Shown here: positions 7,808-16,438 of the stretch, piece after piece
Numbering within the stretch: the stretch's first letter is position 1
Layout: each line of letters starts with the position of its first letter
NCBI GenBank assembly: GCA_039805565.1
Contig: JBDLTZ010000002.1
Location: 1 to 16,438 of the forward strand
DNA from: CALJIC01 sp039805565
Lineage (GTDB): Bacteria; Chloroflexota; Chloroflexia; Chloroflexales; Roseiflexaceae
DNA: 16,438 nucleotides
Reading direction: 5' to 3'
The notes under the pieces: model-generated
The model's database searches: none
What the model was told of the DNA's origin: nothing
What the model saw: only the letters and a program-made list of their open reading frames with translations
Translations under genes and position numbers: made by a program

Positions 7808-8770
7808 TCACAACCCCACCTTCGCGGCGGCGTTCTCGCGGAAGAGCGAGCCCTCGCGGATATAGCGCCGCAGCACGGCGAGGTTCTTATGCCCGGTCTG
7901 CTGCATGATCACTCGCTCGCTGACGCCCGCCTGCGCCGCGGCGGTCGCGAGCCCGGCGCGCAGGCTGTGGCCGCTGAACTGCTTCGGGTCAAGCCCGGCG
8001 GCGCCCGCGGCGCGCTTCACGATCCGCGCGACGCTGTGGTCCGTGAGGCGGCGGGGGCGAATGTTACCGTGGCGGTCGATCGGCCGGAAGAGCGGGCCCT
8101 CGGTCAAGGATGACATCTCCAGCCACCGCCTGAGCGCCCGCACCGGACATGTATGCGGTATCGACCCGTACGGGATGCCCTTCGTCATGCCCTGGCCCTC
8201 CTGGTCGGTCTTGGAGCGCCGCAGGCGCGCGATGACGCCGTCGTTCGTGAACTGGACGTCGGCGACATCGAGGCTGACGAGCTCCGAGCGGCGAAACGCA
8301 CCCGCGAAGCCGATCAGCAGCAGCGCGCTGTCGCGTGTCCCCTGGACAGTCTCGGGGAGCGCCTCGACCATCTGCCGGATGATGTCGGTCACCGCCGGCG
8401 CTTTGACGTCCGGGGCGACCCCTTTCTCCCGACGGATGCCCCGCATTGTCAGCTCGACATCGACGTCCTTTGTGGGCAGGGGGAGCTTCGCCATCTTGTG
8501 GGCCTGGCCGATGCTGGTGAGCCGGCGGTCGATCGTCGCGACCTTGACGTGCTCGGCGAGGTCACAAACATACAGGATGATCGTCGCCGGGGTTGCCGGG
8601 AGCGGCTGGCGGTCGTGCTCGGCGCACCAGGCGGTGAAGTGCGCCCAGTCGGTGCGGTAGGCGCGCTGCGTGCTCGCCGCCTTGCCCTTGAGGGCGTAGG
8701 CCCGGGCGCGCTCAGCGGTCGGCTGCAGGTCGCCGAGGGGAGAGGGCTCGAGGGAGAGCATGTTCGCCAC
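7808..8770 (-). CDS. Tyrosine recombinase / site-specific integrase
   Basis: The 320-aa protein has an N-terminal SAM-like core-binding domain (about 25-105, TQRAYRTDWAHFTAWC) and a complete catalytic domain. The visible active-site residues are R160 in FRRSELVSL, K187 in RRSKTDQEG, H268 and R271 in GHSLRAGLAT, H294 in QTGHKNL, and nucleophile Y303 in RRYIREGS. It should cut and rejoin DNA through a 3'-phosphotyrosine. It belongs to the stand-alone XerD-like integrases that end SLFRENAAAKVGL. It lacks the extra domain and motif expected of an integron integrase. The start is GTG at 8770, six bases after GAGG; an in-frame ATG at 8761 is too far from that RBS. A promoter and a large dyad lie upstream, and a divergent lower-GC methyltransferase follows. 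Confidence 0.93.
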   Translation of the reverse strand: MANMLSLEPSPLGDLQPTAERARAYALKGKAASTQRAYRTDWAHFTAWCAEHDRQPLPATPATIILYVCDLAEHVKVATIDRRLTSIGQAHKMAKLPLPTKDVDVELTMRGIRREKGVAPDVKAPAVTDIIRQMVEALPETVQGTRDSALLLIGFAGAFRRSELVSLDVADVQFTNDGVIARLRRSKTDQEGQGMTKGIPYGSIPHTCPVRALRRWLEMSSLTEGPLFRPIDRHGNIRPRRLTDHSVARIVKRAAGAAGLDPKQFSGHSLRAGLATAAAQAGVSERVIMQQTGHKNLAVLRRYIREGSLFRENAAAKVGL

Positions 8771-8788
8771 GCGGCACCTCGCGTACAG

Positions 8789-8824
8789 GCTGATGTACGA
8801 TAACCATCATTATCGTACGTCAGC
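8789..8824. promoter_or_regulatory. 15-bp inverted repeat at the recombinase transcription start (operator candidate)
   Basis: The arms GCTGATGTACGATAA (8789-8803) and TTATCGTACGTCAGC (8810-8824) are inverted repeats with one mismatch and a 6-base centre. The dyad covers the predicted start site and first transcribed bases of the recombinase promoter, which is where a repressor would act. A recombinase binding site or a leader RNA stem is also possible. Confidence 0.7.
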
Positions 8825-8850
8825 ATAACCCATTGAGAGCGGCTCGTCAA
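8822..8850 (-). promoter_or_regulatory. Promoter of the recombinase gene
   Basis: On the minus strand, TTGACG (8845-8850) and TATGCT (8822-8827) are separated by 17 bases. The predicted start lies near 8815, inside the dyad, leaving a leader of about 45 bases to the GTG at 8770. Confidence 0.6.
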
Positions 8851-9034
8851 CACCCCATGAGACCGACCGCACAACCGGTGAGACCGGGCTTTCTGGAGAA
8901 ATGGAACAGATAGTACCGATAACGACAACGTGTATACAGTGTGGTAGTTGCCTGTGGTCTATAAGTTGTTCGTGCGGATTTAGCGCGCAGCGGCGGTATA
9001 ATGCCAGGAGGGACATTGCCTGCCCCATTACAGT
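8851..9034. other. Lower-GC intergenic stretch between recombinase and methyltransferase
   Basis: No convincing gene is seen. A hand count of 8881-8940 gives 27 G+C of 60, far below the flanking genes. TATAAT at 8997-9002 (+) is a perfect -10 box but has no matching -35. AGGAGGGAC at 9006-9014 looks like a ribosome-binding site but is followed only by ATT/TTG and a 15-codon frame. GAGACCG occurs twice, near 8859 and 8880. An unusually Cys-rich 90-codon frame runs from 8901 to 9173 through the attC-like repeat; I doubt it is a gene. Confidence 0.4.
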
Positions 9035-9097
9035 GCGGCAACAAATGGTTCGGTCGCACTTAGGCCGCACGTGCGACCGAACCCCCATGTTAGCCCG
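9035..9097 (+). repeat. attC-like imperfect palindrome upstream of the methyltransferase
   Basis: A perfect 13-bp stem, GGTTCGGTCGCAC (9047-9059) and GTGCGACCGAACC (9071-9083), encloses 11 bases. Outside it, a small asymmetric gap is followed by a second, imperfectly paired block: GCGGCAAC (9035-9042) against GTTAGCCCG (9089-9097). An outer core ending in AAC and beginning with GTT, unpaired spacers and an inner stem are the organisation of integron attC sites (R''-L''-L'-R'). The GTTAGCC core deviates from GTTRRRY at one position. A plain regulatory hairpin cannot be excluded. Confidence 0.45.
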
Positions 9098-9165
9098 GCT
9101 TTGCGAACTCGGCGGGTATGCACCACAGTTGCTGGTCGTACGGTATGGCACAAGGGGCACACGCT

Positions 9166-9975
9166 ATGGATGAGCTTGCTCAGTACAATCGCGAGCGCTG
9201 GAACGCTTTGGTTGAAGCCGAGGCCGTCTTCACGCGCCCTACCTTCGACCTCGACCCGCCCACGGCACTTGATGCTCTCGACCCTGAGCGTCGGCTTGGA
9301 GCCATCTCCGGCAAAGATGTGCTGTGCCTGGCATGTGGTGGTGGTCAACAGTCAGTTGCATTCGCCATGCTTGGAGCGAATGTGACCGTGGTCGACCTCT
9401 CTGACGCACAGTTACAACGGGATCGTGAAGCAGCCGCGCACTACGGTGTTGACATCACCACCCTTCAGGCTGATATGCGTGACCTTTCGGCCTTGCACGC
9501 CGCAAGCTTCGATATCGTGTATCACGCCTATTCGCTCGGGTTTGTCCCCAACGCCCGTGGTGTCTTTCAACAGGTAGCACGGGTCGTACGCCCAGGTGGC
9601 GTGTACCACTTTATGTGTGCGAATCCCTTCTTTATCGGCCTTGGCCCGAATGATTGGAATGGTGCAGGCTACACGCTCAATAATCCGTATATTGATGGAG
9701 CGGAGCTCAGCTATGACGACCAAACATGGGTTTACGACCGCAGCAAGCCAACAAGACCTGTTCCACCCCCTCGCGAGTTTCGCCACGCGTTAAGTACGCT
9801 CGTTAGCGGCCTCGTCGAGTACAGCTTTATCATTCTCCATCTGTCAGATTATTCTAGCTTCACGCCCAATTCCAGCGCGGAACCAGGCACCTGGGCGCAT
9901 TTTCTATCCATCGCACCACCGTGGTTAAGCTTTTGGGCAGCGTATCGCCCGGATGTGCTGCCAGGGGCGGGCTAA
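9166..9975 (+). CDS. Class I SAM-dependent methyltransferase
   Basis: This is a 269-aa Methyltransf_11/UbiE-like enzyme. Motif I is VLCLACGGGQQS (residues 52-63), the SAM-binding loop. The acidic end of strand 2 is VTVVDLS (D77), ADMRDL carries D103, and FDIVYHAYSLGFVPN (115-129) corresponds to motif IV. VVRPGGVYHF follows as the usual strand. The C-terminal 110 residues are not recognised, so the methyl acceptor is unknown. The ATG at 9166 was preferred over 9118 and 9145 because AAGGGG lies 8 bases before it and the protein start looks natural. Base composition is lower in GC than neighbouring genes: 31-37 of 60 in hand-counted lines, against 44 of 60 in a line of the aldo/keto reductase. 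It is the only plus-strand gene here, bounded by inverted GTTAGCCCG cores, and its TAA stop lies inside the downstream core. This suggests transfer as a cassette. Confidence 0.88.
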   Translation: MDELAQYNRERWNALVEAEAVFTRPTFDLDPPTALDALDPERRLGAISGKDVLCLACGGGQQSVAFAMLGANVTVVDLSDAQLQRDREAAAHYGVDITTLQADMRDLSALHAASFDIVYHAYSLGFVPNARGVFQQVARVVRPGGVYHFMCANPFFIGLGPNDWNGAGYTLNNPYIDGAELSYDDQTWVYDRSKPTRPVPPPREFRHALSTLVSGLVEYSFIILHLSDYSSFTPNSSAEPGTWAHFLSIAPPWLSFWAAYRPDVLPGAG

Positions 9976-9997
9976 CACCGCATGCAGCCCGACGCGT
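9968..9997 (+). repeat. Inverted core and attC-like left half after the methyltransferase
   Basis: CGGGCTAAC (9968-9976) is the exact inverted copy of GTTAGCCCG at 9089-9097. It contains the methyltransferase stop codon, as happens in many integron cassettes. The next bases, ACCGCATGCAGCCCGACGC, resemble the left arm of attC sites. I found no matching right arm or GTT core downstream, so the site appears truncated. Confidence 0.4.
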
Positions 9998-10170
9998 GGA
10001 AGCGGGGCGATCTTTCACGTCACTGTGTTGCCGAGCGTTGGCGCGGTCGGGAGCACCCTTCCGCGCGCGGCATGTCGCTGGAGCAGTTTGAGGAGATGCT
10101 GGAGCTCAGCGTGCAGCGGCGCAAGCTGCGTGCCCTGGTGGCGAACCGTGAGGTCGAGGCGCGCCTGTAG
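9982..10170 (+). CDS. Small protein or C-terminal gene fragment (62 aa)
   Basis: This frame begins 7 bases after the methyltransferase stop and has no ribosome-binding site of its own. The second half (SLEQFEEMLELSVQRRKL, then RALVANREVEARL) looks like a real charged helical protein; the first half is less convincing. The GC content is again high, unlike the methyltransferase. It may be the surviving 3' end of a chromosomal gene cut by the cassette-like element, or a short coupled gene. No family is recognised. Confidence 0.33.
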   Translation: MQPDAWKRGDLSRHCVAERWRGREHPSARGMSLEQFEEMLELSVQRRKLRALVANREVEARL

Positions 10171-10191
10171 GGAGCGCGGCAGCGCAGCTTC

Positions 10192-11457
10192 TCAGGCCCG
10201 CGTACCGAGAGCCGGCTGGTCACCCTTCCCCTCGGGCCGCCACACCGCCGGCAGCCACGCGACAATAAGCGCCAGGGCGACAGCCGCCGCGGTCGCCTGT
10301 CCGGCCAGCGTTGCCTGGACGCCAACGCGCTCCGCCAGCGCTCCGATCAGCAGCTGTCCCAGCGGATCGCCGCCGATCGCCAGGACCAGAATGCCCATCA
10401 CCCGGCTGCGCATCTCGTCGCTGGTGGAAAGCAGGATGATGCTGCTCTGGAGCGTGCCGAAGCACGACATGCCCATCCCCGCGCACACCAGCATCACCCA
10501 GGAGAAGGAGTACACGTGCGAGAGCGCAAAAGCCACCAGCGCCAGACATATCCAGCCGGTACCGATGACAAAGAGCATCCCCACACCAACCCATCGACGC
10601 ACGACCTGTAGCATGAGCAGGCCCAGGAAAGACCCGATCCCCGTGGCCGTGCTCAGCAGGCCGAGCTCAACCGGACCCTGTCCCAGCACATCGCGCGCAA
10701 ACGCGGGGAGCAGCGAGACATAGGGGAATATCCAGAAGTTCATCACCAGCGTGATCAGCATCACCGCGAGAATGATCGGGTTCGAGCGGACGTAGCGCAT
10801 ACTCTGGAGCACGACCGGCAGGACCGCGAGCGAGAGCGACTTTGTCTCGTGCGGCCCTGCTCTGCGAAGCAGGGGGATGAGGACGCTGAGCGCGCAGCCC
10901 GACAGGATGGCCATCACAAGGTAGCACCCGAGCGCGCCTGCGCGGGCGATCAGCGCGCCGGCCAGGGTGGGGGCGATGATGCGCCCGATGCCGCTCAGAA
11001 AGCTCTCGAGGAGCAGCCCATCGATCATCCGCTCCTTGCCAATCAGGTCGGGGACCAGCGAGCGGCGGGTCGGCCAGTCGACGGCCCAGGCAGTGCCCAG
11101 CCAGAACGATGCCAGCGCAATGTTCCAGGGCGCGGCTCTGCCACTCCACAGGAGCAGCGCGATCGCCGCATAGGCGAGCAGATTCGCGCTCTGGGCGGCG
11201 ATCAGCGCCCGGCGCCGCCCGAGGTAGTCGATGATCGCCCCCGAGAACAGGCTGACCAGAAGCAGCGGGAGGGTGCGGCAGAAGCTGACGAGCGCGACCA
11301 TGCGGGCCGAGTTGGTAAGGTCGAAGACCAGCCAGCCGAGCACCACCTGCTCCATGAAGAAGCAGTTCCACCAGATGACGGTGCCCACAAGTAGGCGTCG
11401 GTACTCAGCATTGGCAAGCGTCGAAAACGCTCCCTGCTTCCAGTTTGCTGCACGCAC
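10192..11457 (-). CDS. MFS transporter, MFS_3/EntS-like exporter
   Basis: The 421-aa inner-membrane protein has about 12 hydrophobic segments. It starts in the manner of MFS_3 exporters, with FSTLANAEYRRLLVGTVI. The loop between helices 2 and 3 reads GAIIDYLGRRRALI, the MFS signature loop, and WPTRRSLVPDLIG is typical of this branch. Members export siderophores, drugs or other small molecules by proton antiport; the substrate here cannot be told. The frame is open 42 codons further upstream, but that part is low-complexity, and a TATACT box at 11519-11524 lies within it. I therefore chose the GTG at 11457, with GGGG eight bases before it. The C terminus after PEGKGD is short and polar. It has no evident partner gene and stands alone between the hairpin at 11578 and the small 62-aa frame. 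Confidence 0.9.
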   Translation of the reverse strand: MRAANWKQGAFSTLANAEYRRLLVGTVIWWNCFFMEQVVLGWLVFDLTNSARMVALVSFCRTLPLLLVSLFSGAIIDYLGRRRALIAAQSANLLAYAAIALLLWSGRAAPWNIALASFWLGTAWAVDWPTRRSLVPDLIGKERMIDGLLLESFLSGIGRIIAPTLAGALIARAGALGCYLVMAILSGCALSVLIPLLRRAGPHETKSLSLAVLPVVLQSMRYVRSNPIILAVMLITLVMNFWIFPYVSLLPAFARDVLGQGPVELGLLSTATGIGSFLGLLMLQVVRRWVGVGMLFVIGTGWICLALVAFALSHVYSFSWVMLVCAGMGMSCFGTLQSSIILLSTSDEMRSRVMGILVLAIGGDPLGQLLIGALAERVGVQATLAGQATAAAVALALIVAWLPAVWRPEGKGDQPALGTRA

Positions 11458-11518
11458 GTTGTTTTCCCCGGTCTGCTGTGACCCCCTCTGAGGAAGTGGA
11501 TGCGAGGGGCGTGTCGAT

Positions 11519-11550
11519 AGTATAGCTCCTCCAGCCGCGTGAGCCTCACG
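11519..11550 (-). promoter_or_regulatory. Candidate MFS promoter with a dyad in place of the -35 box
   Basis: On the minus strand a TATACT -10 box (11519-11524) lies about 60 bases before the GTG start. No -35 consensus is present. Instead, the perfect dyad CGTGAG-C-CTCACG (11538-11550) occupies that place. This is the layout of an activator- or repressor-controlled promoter. Confidence 0.4.
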
Positions 11551-11577
11551 TGCCCCGCGCCCCCCAGACACACCAAT

Positions 11578-11618
11578 GCCCATGGCTCTCGTCTCCCGCG
11601 AGAGACGGGGCCATGGGC
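11578..11618 (-). terminator. Long hairpin, probable terminator of the STAS-like gene
   Basis: GCCCATGGC at 11578-11586 pairs with GCCATGGGC at 11610-11618. Inside, CGTCTC and GAGACG continue the stem with small bulges. It lies about 77 bases past the STAS-like stop. On the minus strand it is followed by ATTGGTGTGT, which is only moderately T-rich. It could also act as an RNA-stabilising stem. Confidence 0.5.
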
Positions 11619-11694
11619 GCTGTGGGATGCTACGGCTAGGAGGAGGAGATCGGCAGTCGGTAGTGGCGATCTGCCCGGCCCTGTGCGCCCCTAC

Positions 11695-12141
11695 CTACCG
11701 GCGCGCCTTGTACTGCTCGTGGAGACGCTGCTTCATCTCCTGGACGATCTGATCACCGTTCACCACCCCGAGCCACGCAAGCGCCTCGCGCCTGGAGAAG
11801 AACGTGGCCATGGAGACGGGGGCCACATGCTCGACCATGTCCTGATACGTATCTGCGACGATTTGATCGTGCGCTTTCCGAATGACGATGGCCGTATGCT
11901 CGAGCGTATGCCCCTGGCCCACAAGCTGCTGATTGAGCTGCACCATGCTCCGGTAGTCCATCAGTTCGATATCCAGCTCTAGCACGTCGCTGACATCTAT
12001 CAAGATCAGCATCTGTGGCTGCCGCAGGGGATCTTCGCGCGCGAGCTGCTCAACCGCGAACAGCTCCTGGCCGGTGCAGTGGCCAAAGCCAACGTAATAG
12101 ATCAGGTTGATGAGCGGGTTAATCTGATACAGGGCAGGCAT
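11695..12141 (-). CDS. STAS/SpoIIAA-like domain protein
   Basis: The 148-aa soluble protein begins YQINPLINLIYYVGFGHCTGQEL, then reads MLILIDVSDV (44-53), and ends its domain with TFFSRREALAWLGV. This follows the SpoIIAA/STAS-SEC14-like pattern: a strand pair, a short helix, a central strand ending in an Asp, and a terminal F...EALAWL helix. The family is not certain. Such domains are usually small regulatory or ligand-binding modules. I chose the ATG at 12141 because AGGA lies eight bases before it, and the 15 extra upstream codons overlap a likely -10 box. It lies 85 bases downstream of the hybrid kinase on the same strand, so a shared signalling role is possible but inferred only from position. 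The C-terminal tail is basic. Confidence 0.75.
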   Translation of the reverse strand: MPALYQINPLINLIYYVGFGHCTGQELFAVEQLAREDPLRQPQMLILIDVSDVLELDIELMDYRSMVQLNQQLVGQGHTLEHTAIVIRKAHDQIVADTYQDMVEHVAPVSMATFFSRREALAWLGVVNGDQIVQEMKQRLHEQYKARR

Positions 12142-12177
12142 TCGATCTATCCTAACTACATAGAAACAACACACGAC

Positions 12178-12183
12178 ACTATA
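12178..12183 (-). promoter_or_regulatory. Possible -10 box for the STAS-like gene
   Basis: TATAGT on the minus strand lies 36 bases before the ATG, in an AT-rich gap after the kinase gene. No -35 box is seen at the expected distance, so the gene may instead be read through from the kinase. Confidence 0.3.
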
Positions 12184-12226
12184 CACATGGTACTGCTACG
12201 GCTGCGCGCGTGTGCGCCCCAGCCGG

Positions 12227-14791
<2,565 letters not shown>

Positions 14792-14906
14792 AGATGCGTG
14801 CGTGTCCCGTATCAATCAGGCAGCTCATCAGCGGCTCAGGTACAGGCAACCACACAGCATCAGCGCGACAGCCATCGATTTCGAGATGTGATTAGACCCA
14901 CCTGTG

Positions 14907-14934
14907 AGCATATCAGCCGAAGCGTGTATGTGAA
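14907..14934 (-). promoter_or_regulatory. Candidate promoter of the hybrid kinase gene
   Basis: On the minus strand, TTCACA (14929-14934) and TATGCT (14907-14912) are 16 bases apart. The leader would be about 110 bases. AGCATAT (14907-14913) and ATATGCT (14936-14942) form a 7-bp inverted repeat around the promoter, a possible operator. Confidence 0.38.
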
Positions 14935-14942
14935 TATATGCT

Positions 14943-15365
14943 GAGTAGTAATTCGGAGCGCTTTGGGTGCGGCTACAACACGAAGCTCATCTGATGAGCC
15001 GGAGGCGGGCTATCCTCCCATCAGCATCACGCCGGGCCTATATGGCCTCTGCGGGATGCGATCCTCGTACTCGCTGCGCCGCCGCTTTCCTATCCCGCAT
15101 CAGCAAGAGCGGGGGCAATCTGCGCCAGGTGCGCGAGCCCGCGCCTGTGTATCTGAAGCAGCACCAAACGTGCAATGCTCCAGGCGATTGTAGCATCAGT
15201 TCCCCTCGCAAGCGAGAAGACATTGAGTGGGCGATGGACTCGGAATGGACTGAACACGGCACATCCCCGCGACGGTCTGTTCTGCGGACATCAAGCGGTA
15301 CTGGAGCGCGGCGGAGACGGGGTGGAGAGCGCGCATCGTGTGCCTGTGTCGCGGCGCGGGTGGTG
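14943..15365. other. Gene-free stretch between kinase and aldo/keto reductase
   Basis: No frame here has a recognisable protein or a good start. The only structure I see is GCTCATC-T-GATGAGC (14985-14999), a perfect short dyad, and GGCCTATATGGCC near 15035-15047. The composition is mixed, and it may be decayed coding DNA. No RNA gene is recognised. Confidence 0.4.
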
Positions 15366-15371
15366 TACAAT
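15366..15371 (+). promoter_or_regulatory. Likely -10 box for the aldo/keto reductase
   Basis: TACAAT lies within GGTGTACAATC, about 50 bases before the ATG at 15422. No clear -35 is seen. GTGTACAATC also occurs at 651-660, at the end of the TPR-regulator remnant, which hints at a recurring promoter form in this genome. Confidence 0.4.
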
Positions 15372-15421
15372 CGGTGCGAGTGCGCCCCCAGCGGCGCGGA
15401 AGTATTCAGGAGGGACTCACG

Positions 15422-16402
15422 ATGGCGGTTCTGCCGCTTACCACGCACGGGATCGCTGCCAGCCGGCTGGTGCTCGGCTGCATGCCCTTCGGCGGCTCCT
15501 GGGATCGCACGCCCATCAGCCGCGAGGACCTGCGCCGAGCCGAGGAGGCCGTCGACGCGGCGCTCGCGATCGGCATCACCATGTTCGACCACGCCAACAT
15601 CTACACCCTCGGCAAGGCCGAGGAGACCTTCGCCGCCATCCTCAAGGGGCGCCCGTCGCTGCGCGAGCAGATCGTGATCCAGTCGAAGTGCGGCATCCGC
15701 TTCGCCGATGAGTCGGCCCCCTTCACCCGCTACGACTTCTCGCGGGAGCACATCCTCGCCGCCGTCGACGCCAGCCTGCGCCGGCTCGGGGTGGAGTACC
15801 TCGACATCCTGCTGCTGCACCGGCCCGACCCGCTGGTGGAGCCGGAGGAGGTGGCCGAGGCGTTCGCGGCGCTCAGGGCGGCCGGCAAGGTGCGCCACTT
15901 CGGGGTCTCGAACATGAGCGCCGCCCAGATGCGCTTCCTGCAGCGCGCCGTCCCCTACCCGCTGGTGGCAAACCAGCTCGAGCTGAGCCTCGCCCGCCTC
16001 GACTGGCTTGACCAGGGGGTGCACGTCAACCAGAAGGCGGGCCTCGGCTCGAACTTCGCCGAGGGCCTGCTGGAGTACTGCCAGGGGGAGCGCGTGCAGA
16101 TCCAGGCCTGGGGGCCGCTCGCCCAGGGCATCTTCTCGGGGCGGTCGCTGGAGGACCAGCCCGAGCACATCGTGAAGACCGCGGCGCTGGTCGCCGAGCT
16201 TGCCGCCGAGAAGGGGACCACCCGCGAGGCGATCGTGCTGGGGTGGCTGATGCGCCACCCCGCGATGATCCAGCCGGTGGTCGGGACGATCACCCCCGAG
16301 CGGATCGCCGCCTGCCGAGATGCCGAGGAGCAGGCGGCGCAGATGAGCCGGGACGAGTGGTACCGGCTCTACATAAGCGCGCGCGGGGCGGCGCTGCCCT
16401 AG
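15422..16402 (+). CDS. Aldo/keto reductase, YdhF-like
   Basis: This 326-aa NADPH-dependent oxidoreductase of the TIM-barrel AKR superfamily reduces aldehydes or ketones; the substrate is unknown. The active-site residues are visible: D56 and Y61 in FDHANIYTLG, K89 in IQSKCGI, and H123 in LLLHRPDPL. GKVRHFGVSN and NQLELS follow as usual. WLMRHPAMIQPVVGT near the C terminus is the NADPH-binding region. DHANIY, KCGI and HRPDPL are characteristic of the E. coli YdhF subgroup. The start is an ATG with a strong AGGAGG eight bases upstream. It is transcribed divergently from the kinase across 600 bases and appears monocistronic within the window; only 36 bases follow its stop. Confidence 0.95.
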   Translation: MAVLPLTTHGIAASRLVLGCMPFGGSWDRTPISREDLRRAEEAVDAALAIGITMFDHANIYTLGKAEETFAAILKGRPSLREQIVIQSKCGIRFADESAPFTRYDFSREHILAAVDASLRRLGVEYLDILLLHRPDPLVEPEEVAEAFAALRAAGKVRHFGVSNMSAAQMRFLQRAVPYPLVANQLELSLARLDWLDQGVHVNQKAGLGSNFAEGLLEYCQGERVQIQAWGPLAQGIFSGRSLEDQPEHIVKTAALVAELAAEKGTTREAIVLGWLMRHPAMIQPVVGTITPERIAACRDAEEQAAQMSRDEWYRLYISARGAALP

Positions 16403-16438
16403 CGCCCGGCCCGCCTCGCAGGCACACAGCACGGCTGC

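Noticed and set aside
7808..8770. Reading the recombinase as an integron integrase (IntI), which would make the locus a full integron
   Set aside because: The divergent layout fits, but the protein belongs to the stand-alone integrases ending SLFRENAAAKVGL. It shows no IntI-specific insertion before the HxxR box, and no attI site is seen.
8901..9173. Cys-rich 90-codon frame (CIQCGSC, then SCSCG) upstream of the methyltransferase
   Set aside because: It runs through the attC-like palindrome and overlaps the methyltransferase start. Its GGAG is only two bases from the ATG, and the Cys pattern matches no family I know.
7798..9984. CACCGCAT shared between the recombinase end (about 7801) and the methyltransferase end (about 9976) as an att duplication
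   Set aside because: The shared stretch is only eight bases with unlike flanks, which is expected by chance at this distance.
15038..16432. Long minus-strand frame across the aldo/keto reductase
   Set aside because: It shadows a well-supported reductase gene and has no recognisable motif.

Overview
The window is high-GC bacterial DNA with tightly packed genes. The gene types suggest a member of the Chloroflexota (Roseiflexus/Kouleothrix-like): an AfsR/MalT-like TPR regulator remnant, a YdhF-type aldo/keto reductase, a 7TM hybrid kinase, a STAS-like protein and an M50-like membrane protein. This is inference from gene style; no rRNA or other phylogenetic marker is present.

Layout. Positions 2-713 (+) hold the decayed end of a TPR regulator gene. 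From 825 to 8770 every gene is on the minus strand. Going from high to low coordinates these are: a tyrosine recombinase, an M50-like membrane protein without the catalytic Glu, a CPA2/Kef-type cation:proton antiporter with RCK domains, a three-gene set (42-aa zinc ribbon, 74-aa unknown protein, WYL regulator), a DeoR-family regulator, and the protein adenylyltransferase SelO. At 8771-9976 the composition drops in GC. This stretch carries a recombinase promoter with a large dyad on its start site, an attC-like imperfect palindrome, and a lone SAM-dependent methyltransferase on the plus strand. The methyltransferase stop codon lies inside an inverted copy of the palindrome's core. From 10192 to 14791 (minus) lie a hybrid histidine kinase, a STAS/SpoIIAA-like protein and an MFS exporter. 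A 600-base gene-free stretch precedes the final aldo/keto reductase (+).

How the parts may work together. The zinc ribbon, 74-aa protein and WYL regulator look like one translationally coupled operon of unknown function. The methyltransferase with its flanking 9-bp inverted cores looks like a gene cassette or small mobile unit that arrived by recombination, next to a recombinase that is not an integron integrase. The kinase and STAS-like gene are adjacent and co-oriented and could share a signalling role, but nothing in the sequence proves this. The most unusual items are the cassette-like methyltransferase, the zinc-ribbon/74-aa/WYL operon and the M50-like protein with HVVGH in place of HExxH.
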